64,000 bases of DNA from an uncultured bacterium (lineage in GTDB: Bacteria > Bacillota > Clostridia > Lachnospirales > Lachnospiraceae). Shown one piece after another: positions 28,116 to 37,023 of this stretch. The notes below the pieces were generated by a model, which had not been told where the DNA came from, did no database searches, and was given only the letters and a program-made list of their open reading frames with translations. Location of the stretch: NCBI GenBank assembly GCA_947383005.1, contig CANDBT010000022.1:1-64000 (forward strand), in the 5' to 3' direction. A program made the translations under genes and the position numbers. Position 1 is the first letter of the stretch. Each line of letters starts with the position of its first letter.

Positions 28116-29144
28116 TTACAGGCTATCTGCAATTTCGTAAAGCAAATTCCGGGAATCTTCCCAGCCCAGACAGGGATCGGTGATGGATTTGCCATAGCAA
28201 TGTTCGCCGATTTTCTGGCTGCCTGGTTCGATATAGCTTTCAATCATAACCCCTTTGACAAATTGGTGCAGGATATCGGAATGGCGGCGGCTGTGCAGAA
28301 CCTCCTTGACAATGCGGATTTGCTCCCAATACTGCTTATTTGAATTGGAGTGGTTGGCATCAACAATGCAGGCCGGGTTTAGCAGGTTTCGTTCCGTGTA
28401 AAGCTGGTGCAGAAGAACAAGATCTTCATAATGGTAATTGGGCAGACATTGGCCATGCTTGTTGACTGCCCCGCGTAAAATCGTGTGGGTCCAGGGATTG
28501 CCGCTGGTTTTGACTTCCCAGTCCCGCATAATGAACTCATGGCCGCTTTGGGCCGCTTTGACGGAATTGAGCATAACGGATAGATCGCCGCTGGTGGGAT
28601 TTTTCATCCCTACAGGGACGTGACAGCCGCTGGATACCAGGCGGTGCTGTTGGTTTTCTACGGAACGGGCTCCTACGGCAATATAGGACATGATATCATC
28701 AAGATAAGTAACATTGTCCGGGTACAGCATCTCGTCGGCAGTAGAAAGTCCGGTTTCTTTTAATACCTGCATATGTACATGGCGGATGGCATGAAGGCCG
28801 TCAGCCATACTGGGACGTTTTTCCGGATCAGGCTGGTGGAGCATGCCTTTATAGCCTTCTCCGGTAGTCCGGGGCTTATTGGTGTATACCCGGGGAACAA
28901 TGACAAGCTTGTCTTTGGTATCTTCCTGTATTTTGATCAGACGGCAGGTGTAGTCCAGAACAGAATCTTCATTATCGGCGGAACATGGGCCGATGATGAC
29001 CAAAAATTTGTCGCTTTCGCCAGAGATAACTTTTTTGACTTCCTCGTCCCGATTTTTTTTCACTAAAGCATATTCTATGGGAAGAGGGAATTGCTCTTTG
29101 ATTTCTGCCGGGGTGGGCAGTTTGTTGATGGGTTCGAAGCTCAT
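28116..29144 (-). CDS. DAHP synthase, class I (AroF/AroG/AroH type)
   Basis: First step of the shikimate pathway: phosphoenolpyruvate plus erythrose-4-phosphate to DAHP. Motifs include VIIGPCSADNED, VPRVYTNKPRTTGEGYKG, AVGARSVENQQHR, HTILRGAVNKHG and DANHSNSNKQY, matching the E. coli AroG-type enzyme. Length 342. Start at 29144 follows AGGAGAAAATT; an upstream in-frame ATG at 29243 lies inside the promoter. Feedback specificity (Phe, Tyr or Trp) is not evident from sequence. Confidence 0.94.
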   Translation of the reverse strand: MSFEPINKLPTPAEIKEQFPLPIEYALVKKNRDEEVKKVISGESDKFLVIIGPCSADNEDSVLDYTCRLIKIQEDTKDKLVIVPRVYTNKPRTTGEGYKGMLHQPDPEKRPSMADGLHAIRHVHMQVLKETGLSTADEMLYPDNVTYLDDIMSYIAVGARSVENQQHRLVSSGCHVPVGMKNPTSGDLSVMLNSVKAAQSGHEFIMRDWEVKTSGNPWTHTILRGAVNKHGQCLPNYHYEDLVLLHQLYTERNLLNPACIVDANHSNSNKQYWEQIRIVKEVLHSRRHSDILHQFVKGVMIESYIEPGSQKIGEHCYGKSITDPCLGWEDSRNLLYEIADSL

Positions 29145-29214
29145 AATTTTCTCCTCATGTTTATTGCATTTGTATTGTGTTTCCTGCCTCCGTAAAGGGG
29201 AAGACACATAATGT

Positions 29215-29243
29215 ATTATAATATGGGCAGAGAGGAAATGCAA
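29215..29243 (-). promoter_or_regulatory. Promoter of the DAHP synthase gene
   Basis: On the minus strand, TTGCAT and TATAAT are separated by 17 bases, about 70 bp before the start codon. Confidence 0.7.
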
Positions 29244-29319
29244 TGGCTGGATGGAGAAGGCTCAATAAATTATTTGGTGTAACATAATCGTTGGAACAGG
29301 TAATCCCAACATCAAAAAT

Positions 29320-29592
29320 TCAATCAACCGATCCTTTTCTTTCCTCTCCAGCGGAAATCAGATGCCTTATATTAATCATCAGATCATCATAAATACATAC
29401 GGGAATGTCATCTTCAAAATTATATTGATTAGAATGCTGCTCTTTTTCGAGATCATAAACCATCACGTTTTTTTTCAGCGGGTTGACAATCCAGTATTCA
29501 CGGACTCCGGCTGTACGGTATTTGAACAGCTTTATGCCGTAATCCCGCTGCGGGTCAGAGGGGGAGGTTACTTCGATAACCCAGTCCGATCG
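29320..29592 (-). pseudogene. Uma2-type endonuclease remnant
   Basis: On the minus strand an open stretch of 90 codons without a start reads SDWVIEVTSPSDPQRDYGIK, then KYRTAGVREYWIVNP and KKNVMVYDLE, to a stop at 29320. This is the C-terminal half of the Uma2 (DUF820) PD-(D/E)xK-like family: the catalytic Asp/Glu region is DWVIEV...YWIVNP. The N-terminal half (about 90-100 residues) is missing; the frame runs into a stop created by the palindromic element at 29592. A dead gene. Confidence 0.8.
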
Positions 29593-29739
29593 TTACTGTT
29601 CACAGGTACCCTGTGAACGTAACCGCATATGCCCATATTAAATTGCCTTCGGCAATGGGGGCATATGCTTTGCTCCCATAATGATATCTGCCCATGGCTA
29701 ATCAGCAAAGTGATTAGCCATGGTGTAAACAGTGACGTA
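29592..29739 (+). mobile_element. MITE-like triple-hairpin element, family A copy 2
   Basis: Termini GTTACTGTTCACA (29592-29604) and TGTAAACAGTGAC (29724-29736). It contains three hairpins: CAGGTACCCTG at the left end, a stem on GCATATGCCC/GGGGCATATGC with inner TTGCC/GGCAA, and CCATGGCTAATCA/TGATTAGCCATGG. CGATC occurs on both sides (29587-29591 and 29740-29744), which could be a target duplication. It is the inverse-orientation twin of 12594-12731. Confidence 0.78.
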
Positions 29740-29749
29740 CGATCTTTCT

Positions 29750-31525
29750 TCATCCGCGATACCGGTTCAAACAGGCAAAAATCTCCTGCACCCGTGGCTT
29801 GGCCAGTCCGCAGGGGATGTAGGAGCTGCAGAAGGGTTCCCATCCTTTTTTATCCAATGTGTCGGATAAAAGCCGGACAATCTGCTGCATGGATTTTTTC
29901 CCGTCGGCGGCTTGTTCGAGACAGAAGCGCAGCAAATGAGCCAGCGCGTTAGTTTGTTCGGAATCCGCTAATTGTTCTACATACCGCAAATCTATAGTTT
30001 CCTTATTTAAGGAAAATGAATCCTTGCCAAAAGTTTTGACTTTCATGTGCTCGCGGCGGTTGTCATCAGGAGCGCCATCGCGGCTGCGTCCATGGCTGCT
30101 GCGGTAGTCGCTGCCATAAGAAGGGCGGCCATTGGAGGCAGGGCCCCTGCCGATGGATTTCCGGGCGGGCAGGGTACGCGTAAAATCGGGAAGGGAAAAA
30201 TCCGGCGCCTGTGTTCTGGGAGAGGAGTGGCTTTGGCAGAGAGATTTTACTTGATTGGTAATATCTACCGGGCGGTAGCAGTCCATCTGCAGTATTTTGT
30301 CGGCAATGTAAAAGAAAGCACCGGAGCTGCCCGCTACCAGAATGGTGGAAATACCTGCATTTTCATACAAATCTCTGGCTCTTTCCAAAAAGGGGGTAAT
30401 CGGCTCCTTTTCCCGGCTGATAACTTGCTGCATAAAATCGTCCCGCACCATAAAATTAGTGGCGGAAGTGTCTTCATCGATAAGGAACAGGCGGGAGCCG
30501 GCTTCTATACCTTCGATAACTCCGGCTGCCTGGGAGGTGCTTCCGCTGGCATCGGGGGTAGAGAAAGATGTGGTATCCTTTTTGTTGGGCAGGTCATTGA
30601 TAAACAGGGAAATGTTGACATCGCGTATGGAACGCCCGTCTTCGGCTCTCAGCTTTATCGCTGTACTGTCGGTGACAACGTATTCCCGGCCGTCTCCGGA
30701 GATGTGGTTGTAGACGCCCATCTGCAAGGCTTCCAAGAGTGTGGATTTGCCATGGTAGCCGCCGCCGACAATCAGGGTAATGCCCTGGGGGATGGCCATT
30801 CCCTGGATTTTGCCTTTATGGGGCAGGGTGAAGCTTCTCTCCATGGAAGAAGGCGAGACAAAGGGCGTACTGTCTTTGAGGGGAAGATCGGACACACCGC
30901 TTTTTCTGGGCAGTATGGAGCCGTTGGCAACAAAAGCCGTTAATCTTTCTTCTTTTAAAATTTGACGGAGGGCTTCCTGGTCTTCGGCTAAAAAGACGGC
31001 AGCTTCGACTTTTTTGGCATCAAGATGTTTGTAGAAGAAGCAGCCCTCCACGCACCGGGGAAGAAAATCGAAAAGAATTTTTTCCAGTTCACCGGCATTG
31101 ATTGTGCGTCCAAAAGCGGGGAAGCCGATGTGGAAACGGGCAGTAATCCCGTTTTTTGTAATTTGGCAGGCGCTTCTTTCCAAGACTTCCTGCCCGCAGC
31201 GGGTAATGGACATAAGGCCGCTTTTGCCGGAGCCTTTTGCCTTGAAATTATAATCCTCAAAAAGGGAGGATAATTTTCGGGTAAGGAAATCCTGAAGGGC
31301 GACGCGCGCGAAAGGATTGGCGTAATAAGCTTCCGGGAAACCGGCTTCTCTGTGGGCGATTTCCACATGGAGGCTGGACGGGGAAGCAAAAGGATCTCCC
31401 TGTACGTGGTCGACAGACAGGATAAAACTGCCGAATTGGTATGTGCCTGCCAGAGACTTGTAGGCAGGGTAACTTTTATGGTCGATAGAGCGCAGCAGAG
31501 TGCGCAGTTCATTAAAAGATTTCAT
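29750..31525 (-). CDS. ABC-class P-loop ATPase (PF09818-like)
   Basis: Predicted ATPase of the ABC class (COG3044), function unestablished. An N-terminal domain of about 230 residues (RSIDHKSYPAYKSLAGTYQF) is followed by Walker A VGGGYHGKSTLLEALQMG, a signature-like region, and Walker B LFLIDEDTSATNFMVRD. The Arg/Ser/Gly-rich stretch around residues 460-500 (SIGRGPASNGRPSYGSDYR) looks disordered; a helical tail follows. There is no membrane partner. Length 591, full-size. Start at 31525 follows TTGGAGGAAAAACAT. A 298-residue frame on the opposite strand is a shadow. Confidence 0.85.
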   Translation of the reverse strand: MKSFNELRTLLRSIDHKSYPAYKSLAGTYQFGSFILSVDHVQGDPFASPSSLHVEIAHREAGFPEAYYANPFARVALQDFLTRKLSSLFEDYNFKAKGSGKSGLMSITRCGQEVLERSACQITKNGITARFHIGFPAFGRTINAGELEKILFDFLPRCVEGCFFYKHLDAKKVEAAVFLAEDQEALRQILKEERLTAFVANGSILPRKSGVSDLPLKDSTPFVSPSSMERSFTLPHKGKIQGMAIPQGITLIVGGGYHGKSTLLEALQMGVYNHISGDGREYVVTDSTAIKLRAEDGRSIRDVNISLFINDLPNKKDTTSFSTPDASGSTSQAAGVIEGIEAGSRLFLIDEDTSATNFMVRDDFMQQVISREKEPITPFLERARDLYENAGISTILVAGSSGAFFYIADKILQMDCYRPVDITNQVKSLCQSHSSPRTQAPDFSLPDFTRTLPARKSIGRGPASNGRPSYGSDYRSSHGRSRDGAPDDNRREHMKVKTFGKDSFSLNKETIDLRYVEQLADSEQTNALAHLLRFCLEQAADGKKSMQQIVRLLSDTLDKKGWEPFCSSYIPCGLAKPRVQEIFACLNRYRG

Positions 31526-31628
31526 ATGTTTTTCCTCCAAAATTTTGGGCCGAATCTTTTTGGAGAAGATGGCCAAAGACTGATATCATCATAAATCATA
31601 TTGGGAAAAGTTGCAAGGATGAATTGTG

Positions 31629-31659
31629 TTACTGTTCACAGGGTACCAGTGAACAGTAA
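31629..31659. repeat. Short palindrome, family A
   Basis: TTACTGTTCAC and GTGAACAGTAA, 11 perfect pairs around GGTACC. It is a solo copy of the family A terminus. Confidence 0.72.
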
Positions 31660-31753
31660 ATTTTTGTGCAATGTTTGGAACGGGTAACTATGGCAATTAA
31701 CGGGAAAATGTGGTAGAATTTAGAGCATTATGTAGGAAAAGGAGCGCAGGATT

Positions 31754-32017
31754 ATGATGGAAAACTGGATTGTGTATGGTGAAGGAAATTCTTTGGTAAG
31801 AAAATGCGTGGAAGCGGAAGCACACAAAGTAAACCTGCTGATTTACGGCAGCGGGGATACCAGTTTTACTTTGGTGATAGAGGCTGGGATTGAGTCTGTA
31901 TCGGTAATATTGCAAAGCGGCTCCATGGAGGAAGCATGCAGAGAGGCTGACGAATTTGCAAAAGGGTATTTCCGGGAGAAGGCGCATTTGCTTAATGAAA
32001 TTGCCGATCGTCTGTAA
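31754..32017 (+). CDS. Hypothetical small protein
   Basis: Not recognised. The 87 residues (starting MMENWIVYGEGNSLVRKC) alternate charged and hydrophobic positions and suggest a small alpha/beta fold without membrane segments. AGGAGCGCAGGATT precedes the first ATG. It sits between the PF09818 ATPase (divergent) and the ABC transporter, with its own gap on both sides. The good ribosome site and coding-like composition support a real gene. Confidence 0.65.
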   Translation: MMENWIVYGEGNSLVRKCVEAEAHKVNLLIYGSGDTSFTLVIEAGIESVSVILQSGSMEEACREADEFAKGYFREKAHLLNEIADRL

Positions 32018-32150
32018 AAAGAAGCGGCCTTTAACCTTGACAGAGTATCTTTTTGTGATTATACTTCCTGTGAAAGGATGTTGCATCTGGAATCAGTGAT
32101 TTCCCGATGTCAATAGCCTTTTGAACAACAAAAAAGAGAGGGATAAAACA

Positions 32151-33068
32151 ATGAAAAAAACGATGAAGCAGATAGTAGCTTTGGCTGTGGCTGCTTTGAC
32201 AGCCATATCTTTAAGCGCCTGTGGCGGCAATACGGCGGAAACTACTGCGGCTGCCAGTGAAGCACAGGGAGCTGCCGGGACAGAAGCGGAAGAAAGCAAG
32301 GCAGGGGATTCCGGTGAAAAAAAGGTGTTGCGGGTGGCTATGGAATGCGCTTATGCGCCTTACAACTGGACACAGCCGGATGACGCCAACGGGGCGGTGC
32401 CTATTGCGGACAGCAATGAGTTTGCTTATGGCTATGATGTTATGATGGCGAAAAAAATTTGTGAGGAACTGGATTATGATTTGCAGATTGTCCGTTTGGA
32501 CTGGGATTCGTTGATTCCTGCCCTGCAAAGCGGACAAGCGGATTGCGTGATTGCGGGTCAGTCTATTACTTCGGAACGCCTGCAGGCGGTAGATTTCAGT
32601 GAACCTTACTATTACGCCTCTATTGTTACATTAGTGAAAAAAGGAAGCAAGTATGAGAACGCTACAAGTGTAGCTGATTTAGCGGGGGCGACCTGCACTT
32701 CCCAGCAGAGTACCATTTGGTATCAGAATTGCCTGCCTCAGATTGAGAATGCCAATATTTTGGCGGCTACAGCCAGCGCGCCGGATATGCTGATGTCCCT
32801 GGATACCGGCAAATGTGATTTGGTTGTGACAGATCAGCCTACCGGTAAGGGCGCTTTGGTAGTTTATCCGGATTTTGTCTTGCTTGAGTTTGGCGGCGGG
32901 GATGCCGATTTCCAGGTGACAGATGAAGATATTAATATCGGTATTTCCATGAAAAAAGGGAATACGGAATTAAAAGAAGCTATAGACAGTGTACTGACGA
33001 AAATGACCAAAGATGATTTTTCCCGGATGATGGATGAGGCTATTTCCGTTCAGCCATTGGCGAATTGA
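32151..33068 (+). CDS. Amino-acid ABC transporter substrate-binding lipoprotein
   Basis: Extracellular binding protein delivering a polar amino acid to the permease encoded next. Lipoprotein signal with lipobox LSACGG (Cys about 24), then an Ala/Thr/Glu linker and a family 3 solute-binding fold (LRVAMECAYAPYNW, YGYDVMMAKKICEELDYDL, GQADCVIAGQSITSERLQ, DFSEPYYYASIVTLV). Length 305. Start at 32151 follows AGAGAGGGATAAAACA. Histidine, arginine or glutamine are possible substrates. The three transporter genes form an operon. Confidence 0.93.
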   Translation: MKKTMKQIVALAVAALTAISLSACGGNTAETTAAASEAQGAAGTEAEESKAGDSGEKKVLRVAMECAYAPYNWTQPDDANGAVPIADSNEFAYGYDVMMAKKICEELDYDLQIVRLDWDSLIPALQSGQADCVIAGQSITSERLQAVDFSEPYYYASIVTLVKKGSKYENATSVADLAGATCTSQQSTIWYQNCLPQIENANILAATASAPDMLMSLDTGKCDLVVTDQPTGKGALVVYPDFVLLEFGGGDADFQVTDEDINIGISMKKGNTELKEAIDSVLTKMTKDDFSRMMDEAISVQPLAN

Positions 33069-33155
33069 TTATCTGGGGAGACGTATCCGGCAATTAGCAA
33101 TTTTAAGTGTGGAGCAGGTTTGGGAGTACAGGAAGGATAAGAAGGAGAGAGGAAT

Positions 33156-33947
33156 ATGCCGACAGATTTTTTGGGACGTGTCGTGGCTGTGTTCCAGCGT
33201 TACGGAATGTCTATGCTGCAGGGCGCAGGCGTCAGTATGCAGATTGCACTGGTAGGCACTTTTATTGGTTGCCTGATCGGTTTTGCTGTAGGGATTGTGC
33301 AGACGGTTCCCACAGGGCAAAAAGACAACCCGATGAAAAAGGGTGCTCTTTGGGTTGTAAAGTTAATTTTAAATGCTTACGTGGAGTTTTTTCGCGGTAC
33401 GCCGATGATGGCTCAGGCTATGTTTATTTATTATGGCCTTTTTCCTTTGGTTGGTTTGAATCCGTCCATGCGGCAGGCGGCATATTTTATCTTGTCCATC
33501 AATACCGGGGCTTATATGGCAGAGACTGTCCGGGGAGGTATTCTTTCTATTGACACGGGACAGACAGAGGGCGCCAAAGCGATTGGCATGACCCATGTCC
33601 AGACGATGCTGTACGTGATTTTGCCCCAGGCTCTGCGCAATATTATGCCTCAGATTGGCAACAATTTGATTATTAATATTAAGGATAGCTGTGTGCTTTC
33701 GGTCATCGGCGTTGCGGAGCTCCTTTATAAAACCAAAGCGGCAGCCGGCGCTCTATACATGAATTTTGAAACTTATACGATTACCATGATTGTTTATTTT
33801 GTCATGACATTTACCTGTTCGCGTATTTTGCGATGGATGGAAAATCGGATGGACGGTTCGGATAATTATGATTTGGCGACGACAGATACTTTGGCCCATA
33901 CCAGCGGGATGTATCGGTATCCGGATGAGAAGAAGGAGGAAGACTGA
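33156..33947 (+). CDS. Amino-acid ABC transporter permease
   Basis: Inner-membrane permease of the HisMQ/GlnP type with five to six membrane segments. The EAA loop that docks the ATPase is EGAKAIGMTHVQTMLYVILP; FFRGTPMMAQAMFIYYG is the other family motif. Length 263. AGAAGGAGAGAGGAAT precedes the ATG. The last codon overlaps the next gene's start (ATGA-type, 1 base), so the two are translationally coupled. Confidence 0.94.
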   Translation: MPTDFLGRVVAVFQRYGMSMLQGAGVSMQIALVGTFIGCLIGFAVGIVQTVPTGQKDNPMKKGALWVVKLILNAYVEFFRGTPMMAQAMFIYYGLFPLVGLNPSMRQAAYFILSINTGAYMAETVRGGILSIDTGQTEGAKAIGMTHVQTMLYVILPQALRNIMPQIGNNLIINIKDSCVLSVIGVAELLYKTKAAAGALYMNFETYTITMIVYFVMTFTCSRILRWMENRMDGSDNYDLATTDTLAHTSGMYRYPDEKKEED

Positions 33948-34693
33948 TGGTAGAAAGGGATCATATATTGGAAGTTCGCCATTTGAGTAAGTCCTTCGGA
34001 AAACATGTAGTATTAAGGGATATTGATTTTCAGGTGGCTGTAGGTGATGTGACTTGTATTATCGGCGCTTCCGGTTCCGGTAAATCTACGTTGCTGCGTT
34101 GTATCAATATGTTGGAAATTCCCACTACGGGAGAGATTCTGTATCATGATAAGGATATAACGGACAGGGGCGTCAACGTATCGTCTTACCGATCCAAAGT
34201 AGGGATGGTGTTTCAAAGCTTTAATTTGTTCAACAATATGACCGTGTTGGAAAATTGCATGGTTGGTCAGACGAAAGTGCTGAAAAAGAACAAGGAACAG
34301 GCAAAGAAAAACGCGATGAAGTACCTGGAAAAGGTAGGAATGGCACCATATATTCATGCTAAACCCCGGCAGATTTCCGGCGGACAGAAGCAAAGAGTGG
34401 CAATCGCCCGTGCATTGGCTATGGAGCCGGAGATATTGCTTTTTGACGAGCCTACATCGGCTTTAGACCCGCAGATGGTAGGAGAAGTGCTGACGGTTAT
34501 GCGGACATTGGTGAAAGAGGGGATTACCATGATTATTGTGACGCATGAGATGGCCTTTGCCCGTGATGTGTCCAGCCATGTGGTATTTATGGCTGATGGC
34601 GTAATTGAGGAAGAGGGGAGTCCGGAGGATATTTTTGGCAATCCAAGAAAAGCCAAAACTCAGGAATTTTTGAGCCGGTTTATTCAAGGGTAG
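33947..34693 (+). CDS. Amino-acid ABC transporter ATP-binding protein
   Basis: ATPase powering the transporter. Walker A GASGSGKSTLLRCINML, Q-loop VFQSFNLF, signature ISGGQKQRVAIARALA, Walker B EILLFDEPTSALDP, and H-loop VTHEMAFARDV, all intact. Length 248, typical of GlnQ/HisP. It overlaps the permease by one base. Confidence 0.96.
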   Translation: MVERDHILEVRHLSKSFGKHVVLRDIDFQVAVGDVTCIIGASGSGKSTLLRCINMLEIPTTGEILYHDKDITDRGVNVSSYRSKVGMVFQSFNLFNNMTVLENCMVGQTKVLKKNKEQAKKNAMKYLEKVGMAPYIHAKPRQISGGQKQRVAIARALAMEPEILLFDEPTSALDPQMVGEVLTVMRTLVKEGITMIIVTHEMAFARDVSSHVVFMADGVIEEEGSPEDIFGNPRKAKTQEFLSRFIQG

Positions 34694-34701
34694 TATTTGG
34701 C

Positions 34702-34745
34702 GTAACAGTTCGGATGGGCAAGAAGATACCCGTCTGAACTATTAC
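34702..34745. repeat. Palindromic repeat, family B copy 3
   Basis: GTAACAGTTCGGATGGG and ACCCGTCTGAACTATTAC flank a short centre (CAAGAAGAT), just after the transporter operon. A second related half-site (GCCCCGTCTGGACGTTTAC) follows at about 34750. Confidence 0.7.
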
Positions 34746-34853
34746 AGTTGCCCCGTCTGGACGTTTACTATTTGGCAAATAGGTATGGACTTTGCGAGTT
34801 TACTGTGATAAAGTATTGAGTGTGAGTAAAAATGCAGTAAAGGGGAGTCTGTC

Positions 34854-35150
34854 ATGAATAAGAAAATTAAGACGGCTGCAGTAGATCATTTATTCCAGGC
34901 AATTTTGACTTTGGAAACACCCGAAGAATGTTATGCGTTTTTTGAGGATGTTTGTACGGTGAATGAGCTTTTGTCTTTGTCTCAGAGATATGAGGTAGCA
35001 AAGATGTTGAGAGAAAAGAGGACTTATCTGGATATTGCAGAAAAAACGGGAGCGTCTACAGCGACGATTAGCCGGGTAAATCGTTCTCTCAATTATGGTA
35101 ATGACGGATATGATATGGTATTTGCCCGTTTAACAGAAAGCGAAGGCTGA
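34854..35150 (+). CDS. YerC/TrpR-like DNA-binding protein
   Basis: Small regulator of the YerC/YecD family, related to the Trp repressor fold. Helical protein of 98 residues with a HTH in RTYLDIAEKTGASTATISRV followed by NRSLNYGNDGYDMV, a family signature. AAGGGGAGTCTGTC precedes the ATG. The stop codon is inside the left arm of its terminator. Its regulon is unknown. Confidence 0.9.
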   Translation: MNKKIKTAAVDHLFQAILTLETPEECYAFFEDVCTVNELLSLSQRYEVAKMLREKRTYLDIAEKTGASTATISRVNRSLNYGNDGYDMVFARLTESEG

Positions 35151-35167
35151 TCGGCCTTCGCTTTTTC
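35139..35167 (+). terminator. Rho-independent terminator
   Basis: AGCGAAGGC pairs with GCCTTCGCT, followed by TTTTTC; the stop codon of the TrpR-like gene is in the loop. Confidence 0.9.
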
Positions 35168-35171
35168 TGTG

Positions 35172-35345
35172 TACACAGGCCCGCACAGAGGAATATGCCG
35201 CTAAAGTGGTATGCGGGCCGCGTGACGAGTAGGGGAAAACCTGCTCTATTCGATTGCACAGGCCCGCGTGTGGAAGTTTGCTGCTGGCGCAGCGTGCGGG
35301 CCGCGCGGCAAGCAGGGGAAGTAGCTTCCCCTACTTGATTAGAAG
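35172..35345. repeat. Hairpin repeat, family C, two units
   Basis: Two units of about 85 bp begin with CACAGGCCCGC (near 35174 and 35258) and contain GCGGGCCGCG with a following AGTAGGGGAA/TTCCCCTACT hairpin. They match the tandem array at 40096-40430. Confidence 0.75.
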
Positions 35346-35352
35346 AATCCGT

Positions 35353-35967
35353 TTAAGCGTGTTTTGCTTTGCCGGTTGGAGTTTCCTGGTGAAGCTGGTC
35401 AATAATCCGTTCGATCATTTGCTTTTTTAAATAGACATCAAAAGACAGCTCGCCGATAAAAGAGAATAGCTGCAAATATTCCCTTTCTCCTTCTTCGGTA
35501 TCGGGGAAAGTGGTTTTGGCGGCTTCAAATTTAGCTTGAATATCTTGTTTCATCCGTTCCTTTTGTTCGTGCTCCAAGGAAAATACCTCTTGATAAATAT
35601 CGCTTAATGAAAGCTCGGATGTGGAATTGAAATATTTTTCTGTGATAGGGCGGAATAACTGCTCGATATCGTTGAAGGACAGCAGGCTCTTGTAATAATA
35701 AATGAAGAGCAGTAACAGGATATGTTCTCGTGAGTATTTTTTCTTGACCGGAGGAGGGAGAAGACGGTTTTTGGCATAATTGTTGATCATTGTTTTCGTC
35801 AAGGCTTTGTCTTCCTGGTTCCTTTTGGTGTTTTTCAATTCTTCTTCCATAAAAGAAGTGACCTGATCCATGTACAGGTCAATCCCGGGAATTTTTTCCA
35901 GTTGAACATAAGACAGGGAATCCAGCCATGTAAATACATCTGTCAATCTTTCGTCGTTTTTTTTCAT
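35353..35967 (-). CDS. DUF1836 domain protein
   Basis: Family of unknown function widespread in Firmicutes. A MerR-like winged HTH is visible at about residues 58-90 (LTKTMINNYAKNRLLPPP then KKKYSREHILLLLFI). The rest is helical. Length 204. AGGTGACAAA precedes the start on the minus strand. Probably a transcription regulator. It is monocistronic, convergent with the gene upstream. Confidence 0.85.
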   Translation of the reverse strand: MKKNDERLTDVFTWLDSLSYVQLEKIPGIDLYMDQVTSFMEEELKNTKRNQEDKALTKTMINNYAKNRLLPPPVKKKYSREHILLLLFIYYYKSLLSFNDIEQLFRPITEKYFNSTSELSLSDIYQEVFSLEHEQKERMKQDIQAKFEAAKTTFPDTEEGEREYLQLFSFIGELSFDVYLKKQMIERIIDQLHQETPTGKAKHA

Positions 35968-36150
35968 TTTGTCACCTCTGACTCTATTATATAGTATTAA
36001 AAACCAGATGACAAGTATATTTTGTTACTATTTTGGCTGAATAATTTGCTTCCTATTTGCATATACTTCTAGCAATGGGATAACTTATCACTTATCTGTC
36101 TGAACGGTCATAACGGATCAAATAAATGGACATAAGGAAGGAGTGCAGAT

Positions 36151-36396
36151 ATGGCGAGAAGGGCGAGAAGGACACCATTGGAAAAGCGCCAGGATGAATT
36201 GAATGAAATCCAGGCATCCATCAATCAATATGAAGATTGCCTGGCAACTTTGCGGGAAAAAGAAAAAGAACTGCAAAATCAGATTCTTATGGAAAAGTTT
36301 AAAGAAGTAAACAATCTTTTGGAAGTTCAACATATGTCTTTGGATGATTTGAAAGATTTACTTATAGCAGAAGGAAATGGCGAACAGATTGCATAA
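36151..36396 (+). CDS. Small coiled-coil protein
   Basis: The 81 residues start with a basic stretch (ARRARRTPLEKRQDEL) and continue as a coiled coil rich in Glu, Gln and Leu (QYEDCLATLREKEKELQNQ). It looks similar to small DUF4315-like or H-NS-like Firmicute proteins, but I cannot name it. AAGGAAGGAGTGCAGAT precedes the ATG. It stands alone. Confidence 0.7.
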   Translation: MARRARRTPLEKRQDELNEIQASINQYEDCLATLREKEKELQNQILMEKFKEVNNLLEVQHMSLDDLKDLLIAEGNGEQIA

Positions 36397-36589
36397 ACGC
36401 TCATCCGTTTTTATGCCGCCTCTCGGCTGTCCGAAACTGATTTTGCCAATAGTTTTCAGGGCTTCGGGAAGCGGTTTGATTTGGTGGGCGGTATTTCTCG
36501 TGTTTTTTGCTGATTTCATTGATTTATGAGGGAAAAATGAGTATAATAAATAGAAATCAGAAAACGAGTAAATACGAGGAGGAACGATA

Positions 36590-36970
36590 ATGAAAAAAAT
36601 ATTGGCGACAACTCATGCACCGGCGGCAATTGGCCCTTATTCTCAGGCGGTCAATGCGGGCGGTTTTGTTTTTGTCTCCGGACAGCTTCCCATTGATCCG
36701 GCTACAGGTGAATTTGCCGGGGAAGATATTGCTGCTCAGACCCGTCAGTCATTGACGAATATTAAAAATATTTTGGCAAGTGGCGGGCTGACAATGGATA
36801 ATGTGGTAAAGACTACGGTTTTGCTGAAAAATATCGCCGATTTCGGTGCGATGAATGAGGTATATGCCACATTTTTCGGTGGTGATTGTCCGGCAAGGGC
36901 GGCTTTTGAGGTTGCTGCTATTCCTAAAGGAGCTCTGGTAGAGATTGAGGCTATCGCTTATCAGGAGTAA
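36590..36970 (+). CDS. RidA family enamine/imine deaminase
   Basis: Hydrolyses reactive 2-aminoacrylate and other enamines released by PLP enzymes. Motifs APAAIGPYSQAVNAGGFVFVSGQLP, GGLTMDNVVKTTVLL, and the catalytic Arg in CPARAAFEVAAIPKGALVEIEA. Length 126, typical. AGGAGGAACGATA precedes the ATG. PcrA follows about 50 bp downstream, possibly in the same transcript. Confidence 0.95.
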   Translation: MKKILATTHAPAAIGPYSQAVNAGGFVFVSGQLPIDPATGEFAGEDIAAQTRQSLTNIKNILASGGLTMDNVVKTTVLLKNIADFGAMNEVYATFFGGDCPARAAFEVAAIPKGALVEIEAIAYQE

Positions 36971-37023
36971 AGATTGATCGTGAAGCCTATTAAGCTTCCG
37001 CAGGAAAGGAAAGAACAATACAT

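Noticed and set aside
29362-29616. Plus-strand frame over the Uma2 remnant
   Set aside because: The minus strand encodes recognisable Uma2 sequence; the plus frame is a shadow.
30047-30943. Long open frame (298 codons) opposite the PF09818 ATPase gene
   Set aside because: Lies entirely over a well-supported gene with intact Walker motifs, and its protein has no recognisable domain.
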